Assembly (NCBI GenBank): GCA_900767695.1 | Contig: CAAGAC010000073.1 | Location: forward strand, 1-36,059 | Origin: an uncultured Succinivibrio sp. | GTDB taxonomy: Bacteria > Pseudomonadota > Gammaproteobacteria > Enterobacterales > Succinivibrionaceae | Length of the DNA stretch: 36,059 nucleotides | Direction of reading: 5' to 3' | Shown: piece after piece, positions 10,172 through 18,092 of the stretch | How the letters are laid out: each line of letters starts with the position of its first letter | Position numbering within the stretch: position 1 is the stretch's first letter | The notes under the pieces: model-generated | Seen by the model: only the letters and a program-made list of their open reading frames with translations | What the model was told of the DNA's origin: nothing | Database searches by the model: none | Made by a program: the position numbers and the translations under genes

Positions 10172-11782
10172 TCAGCGCGATCCGGGAAGCTTCGGCTGCC
10201 TGCCCGAGGTGAGCTTCACCGCCTCGATGGAGGTCTCGTCGGCCTTGAGGATCTCAAGCCTCCAGGTGCCGAAGGAGAGCCTCTCCCCAACCTCGGGGAC
10301 GCGCTGGAGGTAGTCGAGGATGAAGCCCGCCATCGTCGTGTAGTGCTCGGACGGCGGGACCTTGAAGCCGGTGACGCGGGCCACGTCCTGGAGCACGGCC
10401 TCGCCGTCGATGCGGTAGGAGCCCGGGGAGACGCGCACCACCTCGGGGATCTCGGCCTGATCGGGCAGATCGCCCGAGATCTCCTCCATGATGTCGTGCA
10501 GCGTCACGATGCCCTCGAAGTTGCCGAACTCGTCGAAGACGAAGCCGATGTACTTCTTGGCGTTGCGGAACTCCTCGAGCGCCTTGAGGATGTTGACCGT
10601 CTCGGGGAAGTAGAGCGGCTGCTTGACAAGGGCGGTCAGCGCGCCCTGCGAGACCTTGTGCTCGACGCCTAATGCGAGGATGTCGGCGCGGCTTATGTAG
10701 CCCTCGGGCTGGTCGCGGCGGTCGTGCAGGCAGGCGATGAGGCGCGAGTGGGCCATGCGCGAGGCGGCGCCGAGGATCTCCTCGGCAGGCGCGTCGGTCA
10801 TCACGCACTCAAGGTCATTGCGCGCGCACATCACGGCCTTGACCGGGATGGACGACATGCCGAGCACGCGGGCGACCATGTCCTTCTCGCTCTGGTTGAA
10901 GACCCCGGCGCCGGTGTTCTGCACGATGGCCTCCTTGAGCGTGGGCACCTCGCTCTGGCGCGAGCCTAAAAGCCTCAGCACCAGGTTTGCGGCAAGCTCG
11001 CGGCTCTGCATCGAGCGCGTGGGCCCGAGCCTAAGCACATTGCGCCTTGCTATCTCGTTGAAGATCTCGATGATGACCGAGAAGCCGATTGCCGCGTAGA
11101 GGTAGCCCTTGGGCACCTCTATGCCCAGCGACTCCATGATGAGCGAGAAGCCGATGAGGAGCACGAAGCCGAGGCAGAGGATCACGAGCGTCGGGTGGCG
11201 CGAGACGATGTCGGTAACGATGCCCGAGGCGAGGACCATCACGCCCATCGAGATGATCACCGCGGCCATCATGATGAAGACGTGGTCGGTCATGCCCACC
11301 GAGGTCACGATGGCGTCCACCGAGAACACTGCGTCGAGCACCATGATCTGGATTGCGACCACCGTGAGCGAGTGGGCGCCCTGGCTTGCGATGACGGCCT
11401 CGTCCTCGGGGCCGCCCTCGAGCTTCTGGTGCAGGTCGACGGTCGACTTGTAGATGAGGAACAGGCCGCCCACCAGCATCACGAGATCGCGCACCGTGAA
11501 GTCGAACCCGAAGAGCGAGAAAAGCGGGGTCGTGATTGCGGCGATGTAGGCCGCGAAGGTGAGCAGGATCAGCCTGATGACGAGCGCGCCGCCGATGCCG
11601 ATGTAGCAGGCCTTGGAGCGCTCCTTCGGCGGCAGGCGCTGCGAGAGCACCGCGATAAAGAGCAGGTTGTCGATGCCGAGGACTATCTCGATGGCGGCCA
11701 GCGTCAGCAGGCCGACCCAGGCGGAGGGGCTTGAGATCCACGCGAAGTCGAAGAGCACGTGGTGCGTCAGCGCAGGATCCAT
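10172..11782 (-). CDS. TerC-family membrane protein with CBS pair and CorC/HlyC domain
   Basis: The 536-residue protein resembles E. coli YoaE/YegH. An N-terminal TerC domain has about seven membrane segments (roughly residues 10-230) with EIVLGIDNLLFIAVLSQRLP near the first and the paired acidic motif DAVFSVDAIVTSVGM later, both typical of the family. A cytoplasmic CBS pair follows (about 295-420, including KYIGFVFDEFGNFEGIVTLHD), then a C-terminal CorC/HlyC domain (about 450-525). TerC proteins are tied to metal (manganese, tellurite) handling and export; the substrate here is not shown. Start is set at ATG 11782, because GGAGG at 11788-11792 is ideally spaced; an ATG 15 nt upstream has no ribosome site. 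It sits alone behind its own leader. Confidence 0.92.
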   Translation of the reverse strand: MDPALTHHVLFDFAWISSPSAWVGLLTLAAIEIVLGIDNLLFIAVLSQRLPPKERSKACYIGIGGALVIRLILLTFAAYIAAITTPLFSLFGFDFTVRDLVMLVGGLFLIYKSTVDLHQKLEGGPEDEAVIASQGAHSLTVVAIQIMVLDAVFSVDAIVTSVGMTDHVFIMMAAVIISMGVMVLASGIVTDIVSRHPTLVILCLGFVLLIGFSLIMESLGIEVPKGYLYAAIGFSVIIEIFNEIARRNVLRLGPTRSMQSRELAANLVLRLLGSRQSEVPTLKEAIVQNTGAGVFNQSEKDMVARVLGMSSIPVKAVMCARNDLECVMTDAPAEEILGAASRMAHSRLIACLHDRRDQPEGYISRADILALGVEHKVSQGALTALVKQPLYFPETVNILKALEEFRNAKKYIGFVFDEFGNFEGIVTLHDIMEEISGDLPDQAEIPEVVRVSPGSYRIDGEAVLQDVARVTGFKVPPSEHYTTMAGFILDYLQRVPEVGERLSFGTWRLEILKADETSIEAVKLTSGRQPKLPGSR

Positions 11783-11929
11783 GGGGTCCTCCCGCATAAG
11801 AATGTTTCAGGGATGTGCTCGATGCGCCCGCGCGACGAGCGGGCCTTGGCGCCGGCGCGAGATGCCGGCATCAGACAGAGGGGTTCCACAAAATCTCCAT
11901 GCAGCCAGTGGATGCCCCTCATTGTATCA
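11783..11929 (-). promoter_or_regulatory. extended -10 promoter and structured leader of the TerC-family gene
   Basis: On the minus strand TGATACAAT (11921-11929) is an extended -10 element; no -35 is evident. The implied transcript begins near 11914-11920, about 130 nt before the gene. The first part can fold into an interrupted hairpin: GAGGGG and CCAC (minus strand, from 11920) pair with GTGG and CCCCTC ending at 11878. A GC-rich hairpin follows. I do not see the conserved core of the yybP-ykoY manganese riboswitch found before some TerC genes. Confidence 0.5.
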
Positions 11930-11936
11930 GACGATG

Positions 11937-11955
11937 CCGCCTGCCCTGCAGGCGG
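11937..11955 (-). terminator. hairpin after rluB, possible terminator
   Basis: A perfect 8-bp stem (CCGCCTGC at 11937-11944 paired with 11948-11955, 3-nt loop) lies 5 nt after the rluB stop. No T-run follows, so intrinsic termination is uncertain. Confidence 0.35.
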
Positions 11956-11960
11956 AGGGA

Positions 11961-13349
11961 TCAGTAGCCGCGGCGGAAGCTGCGGCGCGGGGCGCGGCGC
12001 CCATCGCCGTCCCTGAAGCCGCTCCTGCCGCGGCGATCGCCGCGCTCGAAGCCATCCGGGCGCCTGTAATCGGAGCGCCCTGACCCGAAGCCGCCGCGCC
12101 TGTCATCGGAGCGGTAGCCGCGTCCGCCCTCCGGGTGGAAGGAGCCGCGGCGATCATCGGAGCGCAAGCCGCGCCTGCCGTCCTGGCCGAAGCTTCCGCG
12201 GCCCTCGCCTTGGAAGCTTGCGCGTCTTCCCTCCCCGTGGCCGTAGCCGCCTTCAGAGCGGAAGGCCTCGCGGCGGGGGCCGTCCTGCCTGAAGCTGCGG
12301 CGCGGCCTGTCCTCGCCGTAGGAGCGCCTCCTGCCCTGGCTTGAGGCGTCCTCGTCAGGCCCGCTTCCGCCATAGGAGCCGTAGCGGCTCCCCGCGTCGC
12401 CGCGGTAGCCGCCGCGCCTTGAGCCGAAGCCCTCGCGCCGCTCGTCCGAGCCGAAGCCGCCGCGTCCAAAGGGCCTAGAGCCGTCGCGGCGCCTTGGGGC
12501 GTAGCCGCCGCCTGATCTGCCGTAGGCACGGCGCTCCTTCTCCCTGCGCCCAAGGGCGCCCTTGCCCAGGGCCTGCTCGGAGAGCGGAGCTGCTATCTCG
12601 TCGCTGCCCAGCGCCTCAAGGCCAGCGCTTGCGCGCAGGATGTTTATCTCATTGGGCCTGAGCTCGCGCCACTGGCCCTCCCTGAGATCGCGGTCGAGGC
12701 CGATGCCGGCGTACTTGATCCTGATGAGCCTGCTCACCTGGAGGCCGCAGGCCTCCCACAATCTCCTGACCTCGCGCTTGCGGCCCTCGCGCAGCGTGCA
12801 GTGGTACCAGGCGTTCATGCCGGTGCCGCCGGCAAACTCCACGGACTCGAACCTGGCCATGCCGTCCTCGAGCTTCACGCCGGTGGTGAGCTTCTCGATC
12901 TGCTCGTCGGAGACCTCGCCGAAGACGCGCGCGGCGTAGACGCGCTCGACCCCGCGGCTTGGATGCATCAGCGCGTTGGCAAGCTCGCCGTCGGTGGTGA
13001 AGAGCAGCAGGCCCGAGGTGTTGATGTCGAGGCGGCCGATGTAGATCCACCTGCCCTCGCCCGGGTTCGGCAGATGGTCGAACACGGTCGGGCGGTCCTC
13101 GGGATCGTCGAGCGTCGTGAGCTCGCCCTCGGGCTTGTGGTACATGAGCACGCGGCACAGCGGCTTCTGCTGTCCCGGGCGGAGCACCACCCTGCCGTCC
13201 ACCGCGACCGTGACGTCGCCCTCGATGCGGTCGCCAAGCTTGGCGGCCTCGCCGTTGACGCTCACGCGCCCCTGCGAAATGAGTTCCTCGATGCCGCGGC
13301 GCGAGCCGAGCCCCATGCGGGCCAGCACCTTCTGTATTTTCTCGCTCAT
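11961..13349 (-). CDS. rluB: 23S rRNA pseudouridine synthase, RluB type, with RGG-like tail
   Basis: RsuA/RluB-family enzymes isomerise one uridine to pseudouridine; RluB acts on U2605 of 23S rRNA. The N-terminal S4 RNA-binding domain spans about residues 1-60 (KIQKVLARMGLGSRRGIEEL). The catalytic domain has the motif GRLDINTSGLLLFTTDGELA, with catalytic Asp at 108, and KREVRRLWEACGLQVSRLIR later. Residues from about 268 to 462 form a low-complexity tail rich in Arg, Gly, Ser, Tyr, Phe and Asp. E. coli RluB is 291 residues with a shorter basic tail, so the body is standard and the tail long. ATG 13349 has AGGGA about 6 nt upstream. RluB is preferred over RsuA/RluE/RluF on length and tail, not proved. 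Confidence 0.88.
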   Translation of the reverse strand: MSEKIQKVLARMGLGSRRGIEELISQGRVSVNGEAAKLGDRIEGDVTVAVDGRVVLRPGQQKPLCRVLMYHKPEGELTTLDDPEDRPTVFDHLPNPGEGRWIYIGRLDINTSGLLLFTTDGELANALMHPSRGVERVYAARVFGEVSDEQIEKLTTGVKLEDGMARFESVEFAGGTGMNAWYHCTLREGRKREVRRLWEACGLQVSRLIRIKYAGIGLDRDLREGQWRELRPNEINILRASAGLEALGSDEIAAPLSEQALGKGALGRREKERRAYGRSGGGYAPRRRDGSRPFGRGGFGSDERREGFGSRRGGYRGDAGSRYGSYGGSGPDEDASSQGRRRSYGEDRPRRSFRQDGPRREAFRSEGGYGHGEGRRASFQGEGRGSFGQDGRRGLRSDDRRGSFHPEGGRGYRSDDRRGGFGSGRSDYRRPDGFERGDRRGRSGFRDGDGRRAPRRSFRRGY

Positions 13350-13496
13350 GTGAAATCCCTGGAGTTCCCGAGGCCAGTCCCGGCCTTGAAAAATGATGGA
13401 TGAAATGGAAAACGGATGCGGCAGGATGCCGCCATGCGCATTATCTCACACTTGGGCGCCGCCGCGGCCGGCGCGGCAATGCCGCGCGCGGGCGTA

Positions 13497-13505
13497 TGCT
13501 ATCAT
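13497..13505 (+). promoter_or_regulatory. extended -10 promoter of zapA-ygfA
   Basis: TGC-TATCAT (TG at 13497-13498, hexamer 13500-13505) is an extended -10 element 28 nt before the zapA start, giving a leader of about 20 nt. No -35 match is visible. The rest of the 183-nt gap back to rluB (13350-13532) is GC-rich and shows no gene or RNA I recognise. Confidence 0.55.
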
Positions 13506-13532
13506 TTGCCTAGCATTCATGGAGGGCTTCCA

Positions 13533-13850
13533 ATGGCAGAGGACAAGGGCGATCCCAACGAGGTGGTGACGGTGAACTTCACCATCCTCGGCAACTCGTT
13601 CAGCCTCAAGGTCCGCAGGGCCCAGCGGGAGAACCTGCTCGAGGCCGTCGAGTCGGTGAAGGAGCGCTCGTCCTCCATGCTAAGGCAGAACCCCACCCTC
13701 TCGCCCCAGCAGGCTGCGATCCTCACGGCAATCGACAGCGAGTCGGCGCTGCGCGCCTACCTCGGCTCCAACACGCCCTTCCAGGACCAGGCCTTCACCC
13801 TCGTGCGCCGCATAAGCCAGGTGCTCGGCAGCACCCGCAGGAATGGCTGA
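13533..13850 (+). CDS. zapA: cell division protein ZapA
   Basis: ZapA is a small cytoplasmic protein that bundles FtsZ filaments at the division septum. The 105-residue product has the family pattern: an N-terminal beta-hairpin (VTVNFTILGNSFSLKV), then a helix beginning LLEAVESVKERSSSML, and a long C-terminal coiled-coil helix. E. coli ZapA is 109 residues. The ATG at 13533 has GGAGGG at 13521-13526 with 7 nt spacing. Its last 8 nt overlap ygfA. In E. coli the 6S RNA gene lies between these two genes; here there is no room for it. Confidence 0.88.
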   Translation: MAEDKGDPNEVVTVNFTILGNSFSLKVRRAQRENLLEAVESVKERSSSMLRQNPTLSPQQAAILTAIDSESALRAYLGSNTPFQDQAFTLVRRISQVLGSTRRNG

Positions 13851-14436
13851 CAAGTCCGATCCGCGCGCGGCTCTGCGGCACGCGATCCTCGCGCGCAGGA
13901 GGCAGATCCCCGCAGAGGAGAGCCTCGCGGCGGGAAAGGCCGTGCTCTCCATCCTCTCATCAGATGATTTCTTCAAGACTCATCGCACCGTGGCCTCCTA
14001 CGTCTCATTCCGCGGCGAGGTGGGCACAGGCCCAGTGAACTCATGGCTCATTGAGTGCGGCCACACCCTGGCACTTCCCGTGGTCGATCCGGTGCGCGAC
14101 GGGGAGATGGGCTTCTACCGCGCGACTTCAAACACCAGGCTGGCCCCCGGACGCTACGGCATCGGACAGCCCGAGCCAGCGCCCGAGCTCAAGGTTCCCG
14201 AGCTTGAGCTTGACGCGGTGCTGCTGCCGCTGGTGGGGTTTGACCTGGAGGGCAACCGCCTCGGCATGGGAGGGGGGTACTACGACCGCCTCCTGAAGAA
14301 GGTGCGCGGCGGCGCGAGGCTCATCGGCCTTGCCTACGACTTCCAGAGGGTGGAGCGCCTCGAGGCCAGGGGCTGGGACATGCGCATAGACGAGGTGATC
14401 ACGCCCTCGGGGCGCGTGCGCTTCCAGCGCGGCTAG
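13843..14436 (+). CDS. ygfA: 5-formyltetrahydrofolate cyclo-ligase
   Basis: The enzyme uses ATP to convert 5-formyl-THF to 5,10-methenyl-THF, returning a folate storage form to the active pool. The 197-residue protein has the N-terminal basic helix (LRHAILARRRQIPAEE), the VASYVSFRGEVGT strand-loop and the diagnostic nucleotide loop LGMGGGYYDRLL near residues 144-155. Length is normal. It overlaps zapA by 8 nt (translational coupling likely) and its TAG stop interlocks with the TAG of the convergent EAL gene within CTAG at 14433-14436. Confidence 0.95.
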   Translation: MADKSDPRAALRHAILARRRQIPAEESLAAGKAVLSILSSDDFFKTHRTVASYVSFRGEVGTGPVNSWLIECGHTLALPVVDPVRDGEMGFYRATSNTRLAPGRYGIGQPEPAPELKVPELELDAVLLPLVGFDLEGNRLGMGGGYYDRLLKKVRGGARLIGLAYDFQRVERLEARGWDMRIDEVITPSGRVRFQRG

Positions 14437-17432
14437 AGCGCGCCTGCGGGAGCGGCCCCGCCCTTGGGATCGCCCTCGCCGCTGCCAAGCGGATCGAGCC
14501 CCGCGCCCTGGCGATCGAGCATCTGGATGAAGCGCTCGAGCTTCACCGGCCTTGAGAAGAGGAAGCCCTGCCCGTAGCGGCAGCCGCAGGAGAGCAGCAG
14601 CTGCTCGTGCTCGCGCGTCTCCACGCCCTCGCAGATGACCTTCATCCCCAGCCCCTCGCACATCCTCACGATGCCCTCTAGGATCTTGCGCGAGCGCGAG
14701 GACTCCTCGGCGGCGTGGAGCATCGAGATGTCTATCTTCACGGTGTCCATCGGCAGCGAGAGCATGGTCGAGAGCGAGGAGTAGCCCTTGGAGAAGTCGT
14801 CCATCGAGATGGTGTAGCCCATGCGCCTGAGCATCAGGATGGTGCCCTGGGCGTTGCGGCGCTGCTCCCTGCTCACGAGATCGATGAAGGCGCTCTCGGT
14901 GACCTCCAGCTCGACCGAGGCCGGCGGCACCGGGATCTCGGAGACCACGCGCTTCATCTCCTCGATGTAGCGGTCCTCGCTGAAGTGCAGGCCCGACTGG
15001 TTGACCGAGATGGGCACGGTCTCCCTGCCGCGGCGGGCGCGGTCCTGCTGGAACATCCTCACGCGGCGGAGCATGTAGTAGTCGAGCTTGATGACGAAGG
15101 CGTTCCTCTCGAAGAGATCGATGAAGGCGCCGGGCATGAGGAAGCCAAGCTCGGGGCTGCGCCAGCGCACCAGCGCCTCGGCGCCGAGTATCCTGCGCGT
15201 CACGAAGTCGTACTTGGGCTGCATCCAGACCTCGAACTCGCCGCCGGCGAGCGCCTTGTCCATGAGGTTCTCGATGCGCTGGTGCATGATCTTGTGCTGC
15301 TCGAGCTCGTCGTCGTAGACGGCAAAGCGCGCGCCGCTCTCGACGGCCTCGTCGCGGGCCATCTTGGCGGAGACCATGAGGTTCTGCACCGAGATCCTCG
15401 AGCTCCCCTTGGGCACGAAGCAGATCCCGCAGACGGTGTGCACCGAGACCGAGACGCCGTTGACCTTGAACTTGGCCTCCTGCTTGCCGATGTCGCCCAT
15501 CAGGGAGTCGATGTTCCTGCCGTCTGGGAGCACGCACATGAAGTCGCAGGTGGAGAGATCGCCGCTCACCGCGCCGCCGACCATCCAGGGGAACTGGGCG
15601 CGCAGGGCGTTGAACCAGTCGCGCACAGCCTCCTGCATGAGCTTGGGGTCGTAGGTCTTCTGGAGCACCTCCATCTGCCTGATGGTCACGAGCAGCACGA
15701 AGAGCGCCCCGCGCGAGCGCTCGGCCTTGTAGCTGCCGATGGAGGGACCCATGTTGTCGGCAAACCAGCGCTCGTTGGGAAGCCCGGTGGGCATGTTCGT
15801 GTAGTAGACGTGCTGGATGGCCTTGTAGTTGCGCCTGCGCTCTGACATGACGTAGAGCAGGCCCGCGATGATGAGCGCCATCGAGAAGGCGACCGCCGCG
15901 ATGGCCTTGAGCGGGTTGTGGTGGATGATCGCGAGGGCCGACTGCTGGGGCATCGACTCGTAGACCATCTTGTTGACAATCCTCCTGAAGTTCGACTTGT
16001 CGATGTGGGTGATCTCCTTGTTGAGGATCCCCACGAGCATGGGATCGAGGCGGTCGCTCACACCAATCGCTATCGAGTGCGTGAAGACCACGCTGCCGTT
16101 GACCGCGAGGTTTGAAAGCCCCAGGCGGTTTATCTCGCTCTGGGCGGTGAGCTGCTTCATGAAGGCCATGTCGGCCCTGCCCGAGGCCACGGCCCTCAGG
16201 CAGTCGTCGTTGTTCGAGAAGTAGGTTATCTGATCGCGCGGGAATCGCTTCTCCACGAACTCCTGGATCATGAAGTAGTCGTAGGGCGCCGCCACCACCG
16301 GATCGCGCTTGGCCTCGTAGTCGTCGCGGGTGACGGCGACGTAGTCGACGTCGATGTAGGGCCTGGTGATTTGCAGATCGTTGCTGTCGGCCCAGTTGTA
16401 GTCGGCGTACATGTTGAGCACGACGTCGGCCTGGCCGCTGCGCACCATCGAGAAGACCTCGGTGTTCGACTCCGTTCCCATCACCTCGAAGGTCACTCCG
16501 AGATCCTTCTCGAAGACCTTGGTGATCTCGTGGATGAGGCCCTTGTGAAGGCCGTTCTCGAAGTAGCTGTAGGGCTTCTGCTCGGAGCTCACGACCGCCC
16601 TGATGGTCTTGTGGGTGTTGAGGTAGGCCTGCTCGTCCCCCGAGAGTATGAGCGGGGCGCCGGACATCAGGTGCTTGACCGAGAGCAGGTTCTCAAGCCA
16701 GGGCTCGTTCATGGACAGGCGGGAGACGGCCTGGCGCAGCTCGTCGCGCAGGCGGTCGTTGCCCTTGCGCACGGCAAGGTACACCGGCTGCTGGGTGATC
16801 TCGGCGACAATGGGGATCGCGGCGGTGCGCTCGACCGAGGAAAAGACCATACCGTCGACAAGCTGGTCGCGGTAGAGCGAGATCAGCTCGCTGTAGGTGC
16901 CGCACGGCACGAAGCTAGCCCCCGAGGGGATCCTGTAGCCCTTGGCCGATATGGATGAGCTTATCTGCCTCTCGCTGATGGCGTCCGAGACATACCCGAT
17001 CCGAACCGGGCGCGTCGAGTAGAGATCGGCAGGCCCGTGGCGCAGTCCGAGGAAGACCGGGGCCCTGGCGATGGGAAGCTTGATGATGTCGAAGGGGTAG
17101 CCGTAGGCGTTCTCGTCGGCGACCATCGCGGTCATCACGTCCACGCTGCCGTCGCGCAGGCGGTCGAGCGCCGGGGTGCCGTCGCACTGGACATAGGCAA
17201 TGCGCCGCTGGAGGTAGAGCGAGAGGGACTCCAGGTAGTCGAAGAGGTAGCCTGAGAAGTGGCCGCTCTCGCCGTCCTGGACGAAGTAGTACATCGAGGT
17301 CTGGTAGCCAAAGCGCAGCGGCGCATCCTCAGCCACGGCCCTTGCGGGGATCGCGGACAGCGCGAATGCCGCGGCGAGCGCCGCGGCAAGCCGCGCGATG
17401 TAATTGAGGATGCCGTTGCCCCTTGCTCGCAT
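14433..17432 (-). CDS. dual periplasmic-sensor c-di-GMP phosphodiesterase (SBP-SBP-TM-degenerate GGDEF-EAL)
   Basis: This 999-residue membrane protein has a signal peptide (1-34, AVA before the cut), two tandem type-3 solute-binding domains in the periplasm (about 38-250 and 275-490), one membrane helix (508-530), a GGDEF-like domain (about 545-710) and an EAL domain (about 730-975). The GGDEF half keeps MPTGLPNERWF but its active loop reads SGDLSTCDF, so cyclase activity is unlikely. The EAL half keeps the residues needed to cut c-di-GMP: E752 in EAL, N811, E843, D878-D879, K899, E935 and Q955. It should lower c-di-GMP in response to a periplasmic ligand. Start is ATG 17432, directly before the signal peptide; the frame stays open upstream but that stretch includes the secG terminator. 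Confidence 0.88.
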   Translation of the reverse strand: MRARGNGILNYIARLAAALAAAFALSAIPARAVAEDAPLRFGYQTSMYYFVQDGESGHFSGYLFDYLESLSLYLQRRIAYVQCDGTPALDRLRDGSVDVMTAMVADENAYGYPFDIIKLPIARAPVFLGLRHGPADLYSTRPVRIGYVSDAISERQISSSISAKGYRIPSGASFVPCGTYSELISLYRDQLVDGMVFSSVERTAAIPIVAEITQQPVYLAVRKGNDRLRDELRQAVSRLSMNEPWLENLLSVKHLMSGAPLILSGDEQAYLNTHKTIRAVVSSEQKPYSYFENGLHKGLIHEITKVFEKDLGVTFEVMGTESNTEVFSMVRSGQADVVLNMYADYNWADSNDLQITRPYIDVDYVAVTRDDYEAKRDPVVAAPYDYFMIQEFVEKRFPRDQITYFSNNDDCLRAVASGRADMAFMKQLTAQSEINRLGLSNLAVNGSVVFTHSIAIGVSDRLDPMLVGILNKEITHIDKSNFRRIVNKMVYESMPQQSALAIIHHNPLKAIAAVAFSMALIIAGLLYVMSERRRNYKAIQHVYYTNMPTGLPNERWFADNMGPSIGSYKAERSRGALFVLLVTIRQMEVLQKTYDPKLMQEAVRDWFNALRAQFPWMVGGAVSGDLSTCDFMCVLPDGRNIDSLMGDIGKQEAKFKVNGVSVSVHTVCGICFVPKGSSRISVQNLMVSAKMARDEAVESGARFAVYDDELEQHKIMHQRIENLMDKALAGGEFEVWMQPKYDFVTRRILGAEALVRWRSPELGFLMPGAFIDLFERNAFVIKLDYYMLRRVRMFQQDRARRGRETVPISVNQSGLHFSEDRYIEEMKRVVSEIPVPPASVELEVTESAFIDLVSREQRRNAQGTILMLRRMGYTISMDDFSKGYSSLSTMLSLPMDTVKIDISMLHAAEESSRSRKILEGIVRMCEGLGMKVICEGVETREHEQLLLSCGCRYGQGFLFSRPVKLERFIQMLDRQGAGLDPLGSGEGDPKGGAAPAGAL

Positions 17433-17568
17433 CTTTACCTGGATGGCCTTGTGGATGAATGGTGTTACAGGTCGGACTATATCCCACTTTGGGCCGCCGC
17501 GCCCGCGGCATGCTTCAAATCTGAAATCCCGCCCACATTGGGGCGGCGCAATGGCGGGCGCGGGGCCG

Positions 17569-17596
17569 AAAAAAGCCGTGCCACGGGGCACGGCTT
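17569..17596 (-). terminator. intrinsic terminator after secG
   Basis: On the minus strand a perfect 10-bp stem (AAGCCGTGCC at 17587-17596 paired in reverse with 17573-17582, loop 17583-17586) runs into six T (A at 17569-17574). It lies about 18 nt after the secG stop. Confidence 0.9.
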
Positions 17597-17613
17597 CCTT
17601 TGCGTCCTATCCC

Positions 17614-18024
17614 TTACTTCGCTGGGGCGTCGGTGCCTGCGGCAGGAGCGTCGCTCGAAGTTGCGGCAGGGGCTGCGGGAGCGTCGGTCGCGGGCGCGTC
17701 GGTGGCCGGGGCGGCGGGAGCCGCCGCCGGGGCGGCCTGGGACTGCTCGGCTCCGGCGCCGATGTTCGAGAAGTCGGAGGTGTTGGTCTCGTGGGCGCTC
17801 TTCTGCATCCAGCCGATGAACAGGCAGATCGCGAAGAACAGCAGGATCAGGAACCAGGTCGAGCGGGTCAGGAAGTTCCCCGAGCCCACGGAGCCGAACA
17901 CGGTCTGCGACGCGCCCTGGCCGAACGAGGCGCCCATGCCGGCGCCCTTGCCCTGCTGGACGAGGATGAGGGCCACCAGGGCCACGCACACCAGCAGGAA
18001 GATCACAATTGCTACTTCGTACAT
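17614..18024 (-). CDS. secG: preprotein translocase subunit SecG
   Basis: SecG is the small accessory subunit of the SecYEG channel. The 136-residue protein has two membrane helices (residues 3-22 and about 55-73) joined by the conserved loop LVQQGKGAGMGASFGQGASQ and GNFLTRSTWFL. After residue 85 it has an Ala/Pro/Asp/Ser-rich low-complexity tail of about 50 residues; E. coli SecG is 110. ATG 18024 begins MYEVAIVIFLL as in homologues; the ribosome site is weak. It lies 64 nt downstream of glmM and has its own promoter and terminator. Confidence 0.95.
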   Translation of the reverse strand: MYEVAIVIFLLVCVALVALILVQQGKGAGMGASFGQGASQTVFGSVGSGNFLTRSTWFLILLFFAICLFIGWMQKSAHETNTSDFSNIGAGAEQSQAAPAAAPAAPATDAPATDAPAAPAATSSDAPAAGTDAPAK

Positions 18025-18063
18025 CTTAAAAAATCCAATTCACATATCCGCGGACGTCCGCCG

Positions 18064-18092
18064 ATTATAGGGGCGGGCGCTTCCGTTTTCAA
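18064..18092 (-). promoter_or_regulatory. strong sigma-70 promoter of secG
   Basis: On the minus strand TTGAAA (18087-18092) and TATAAT (18064-18069) are separated by 17 nt (5/6 and 6/6 consensus). The -35 overlaps the glmM stop codon. The predicted start near 18057 falls inside a perfect 12-bp palindrome (18050-18061), which could be an operator or a 5' mRNA hairpin. Confidence 0.8.

Noticed and set aside
11783..11929. yybP-ykoY manganese riboswitch before the TerC-family gene
   Set aside because: I could not find the conserved GGGGAGUA-type loop or the matching 3' loop.
13350..13532. 6S RNA upstream of zapA
   Set aside because: The stretch is short for 6S RNA and I see no long bulged hairpin; this cannot be excluded without a covariance search.
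17433..17613. tRNA gene after secG as in E. coli (leu tRNA)
   Set aside because: No T-loop or cloverleaf pattern is visible; the stretch holds the secG terminator and the upstream region of the EAL gene.
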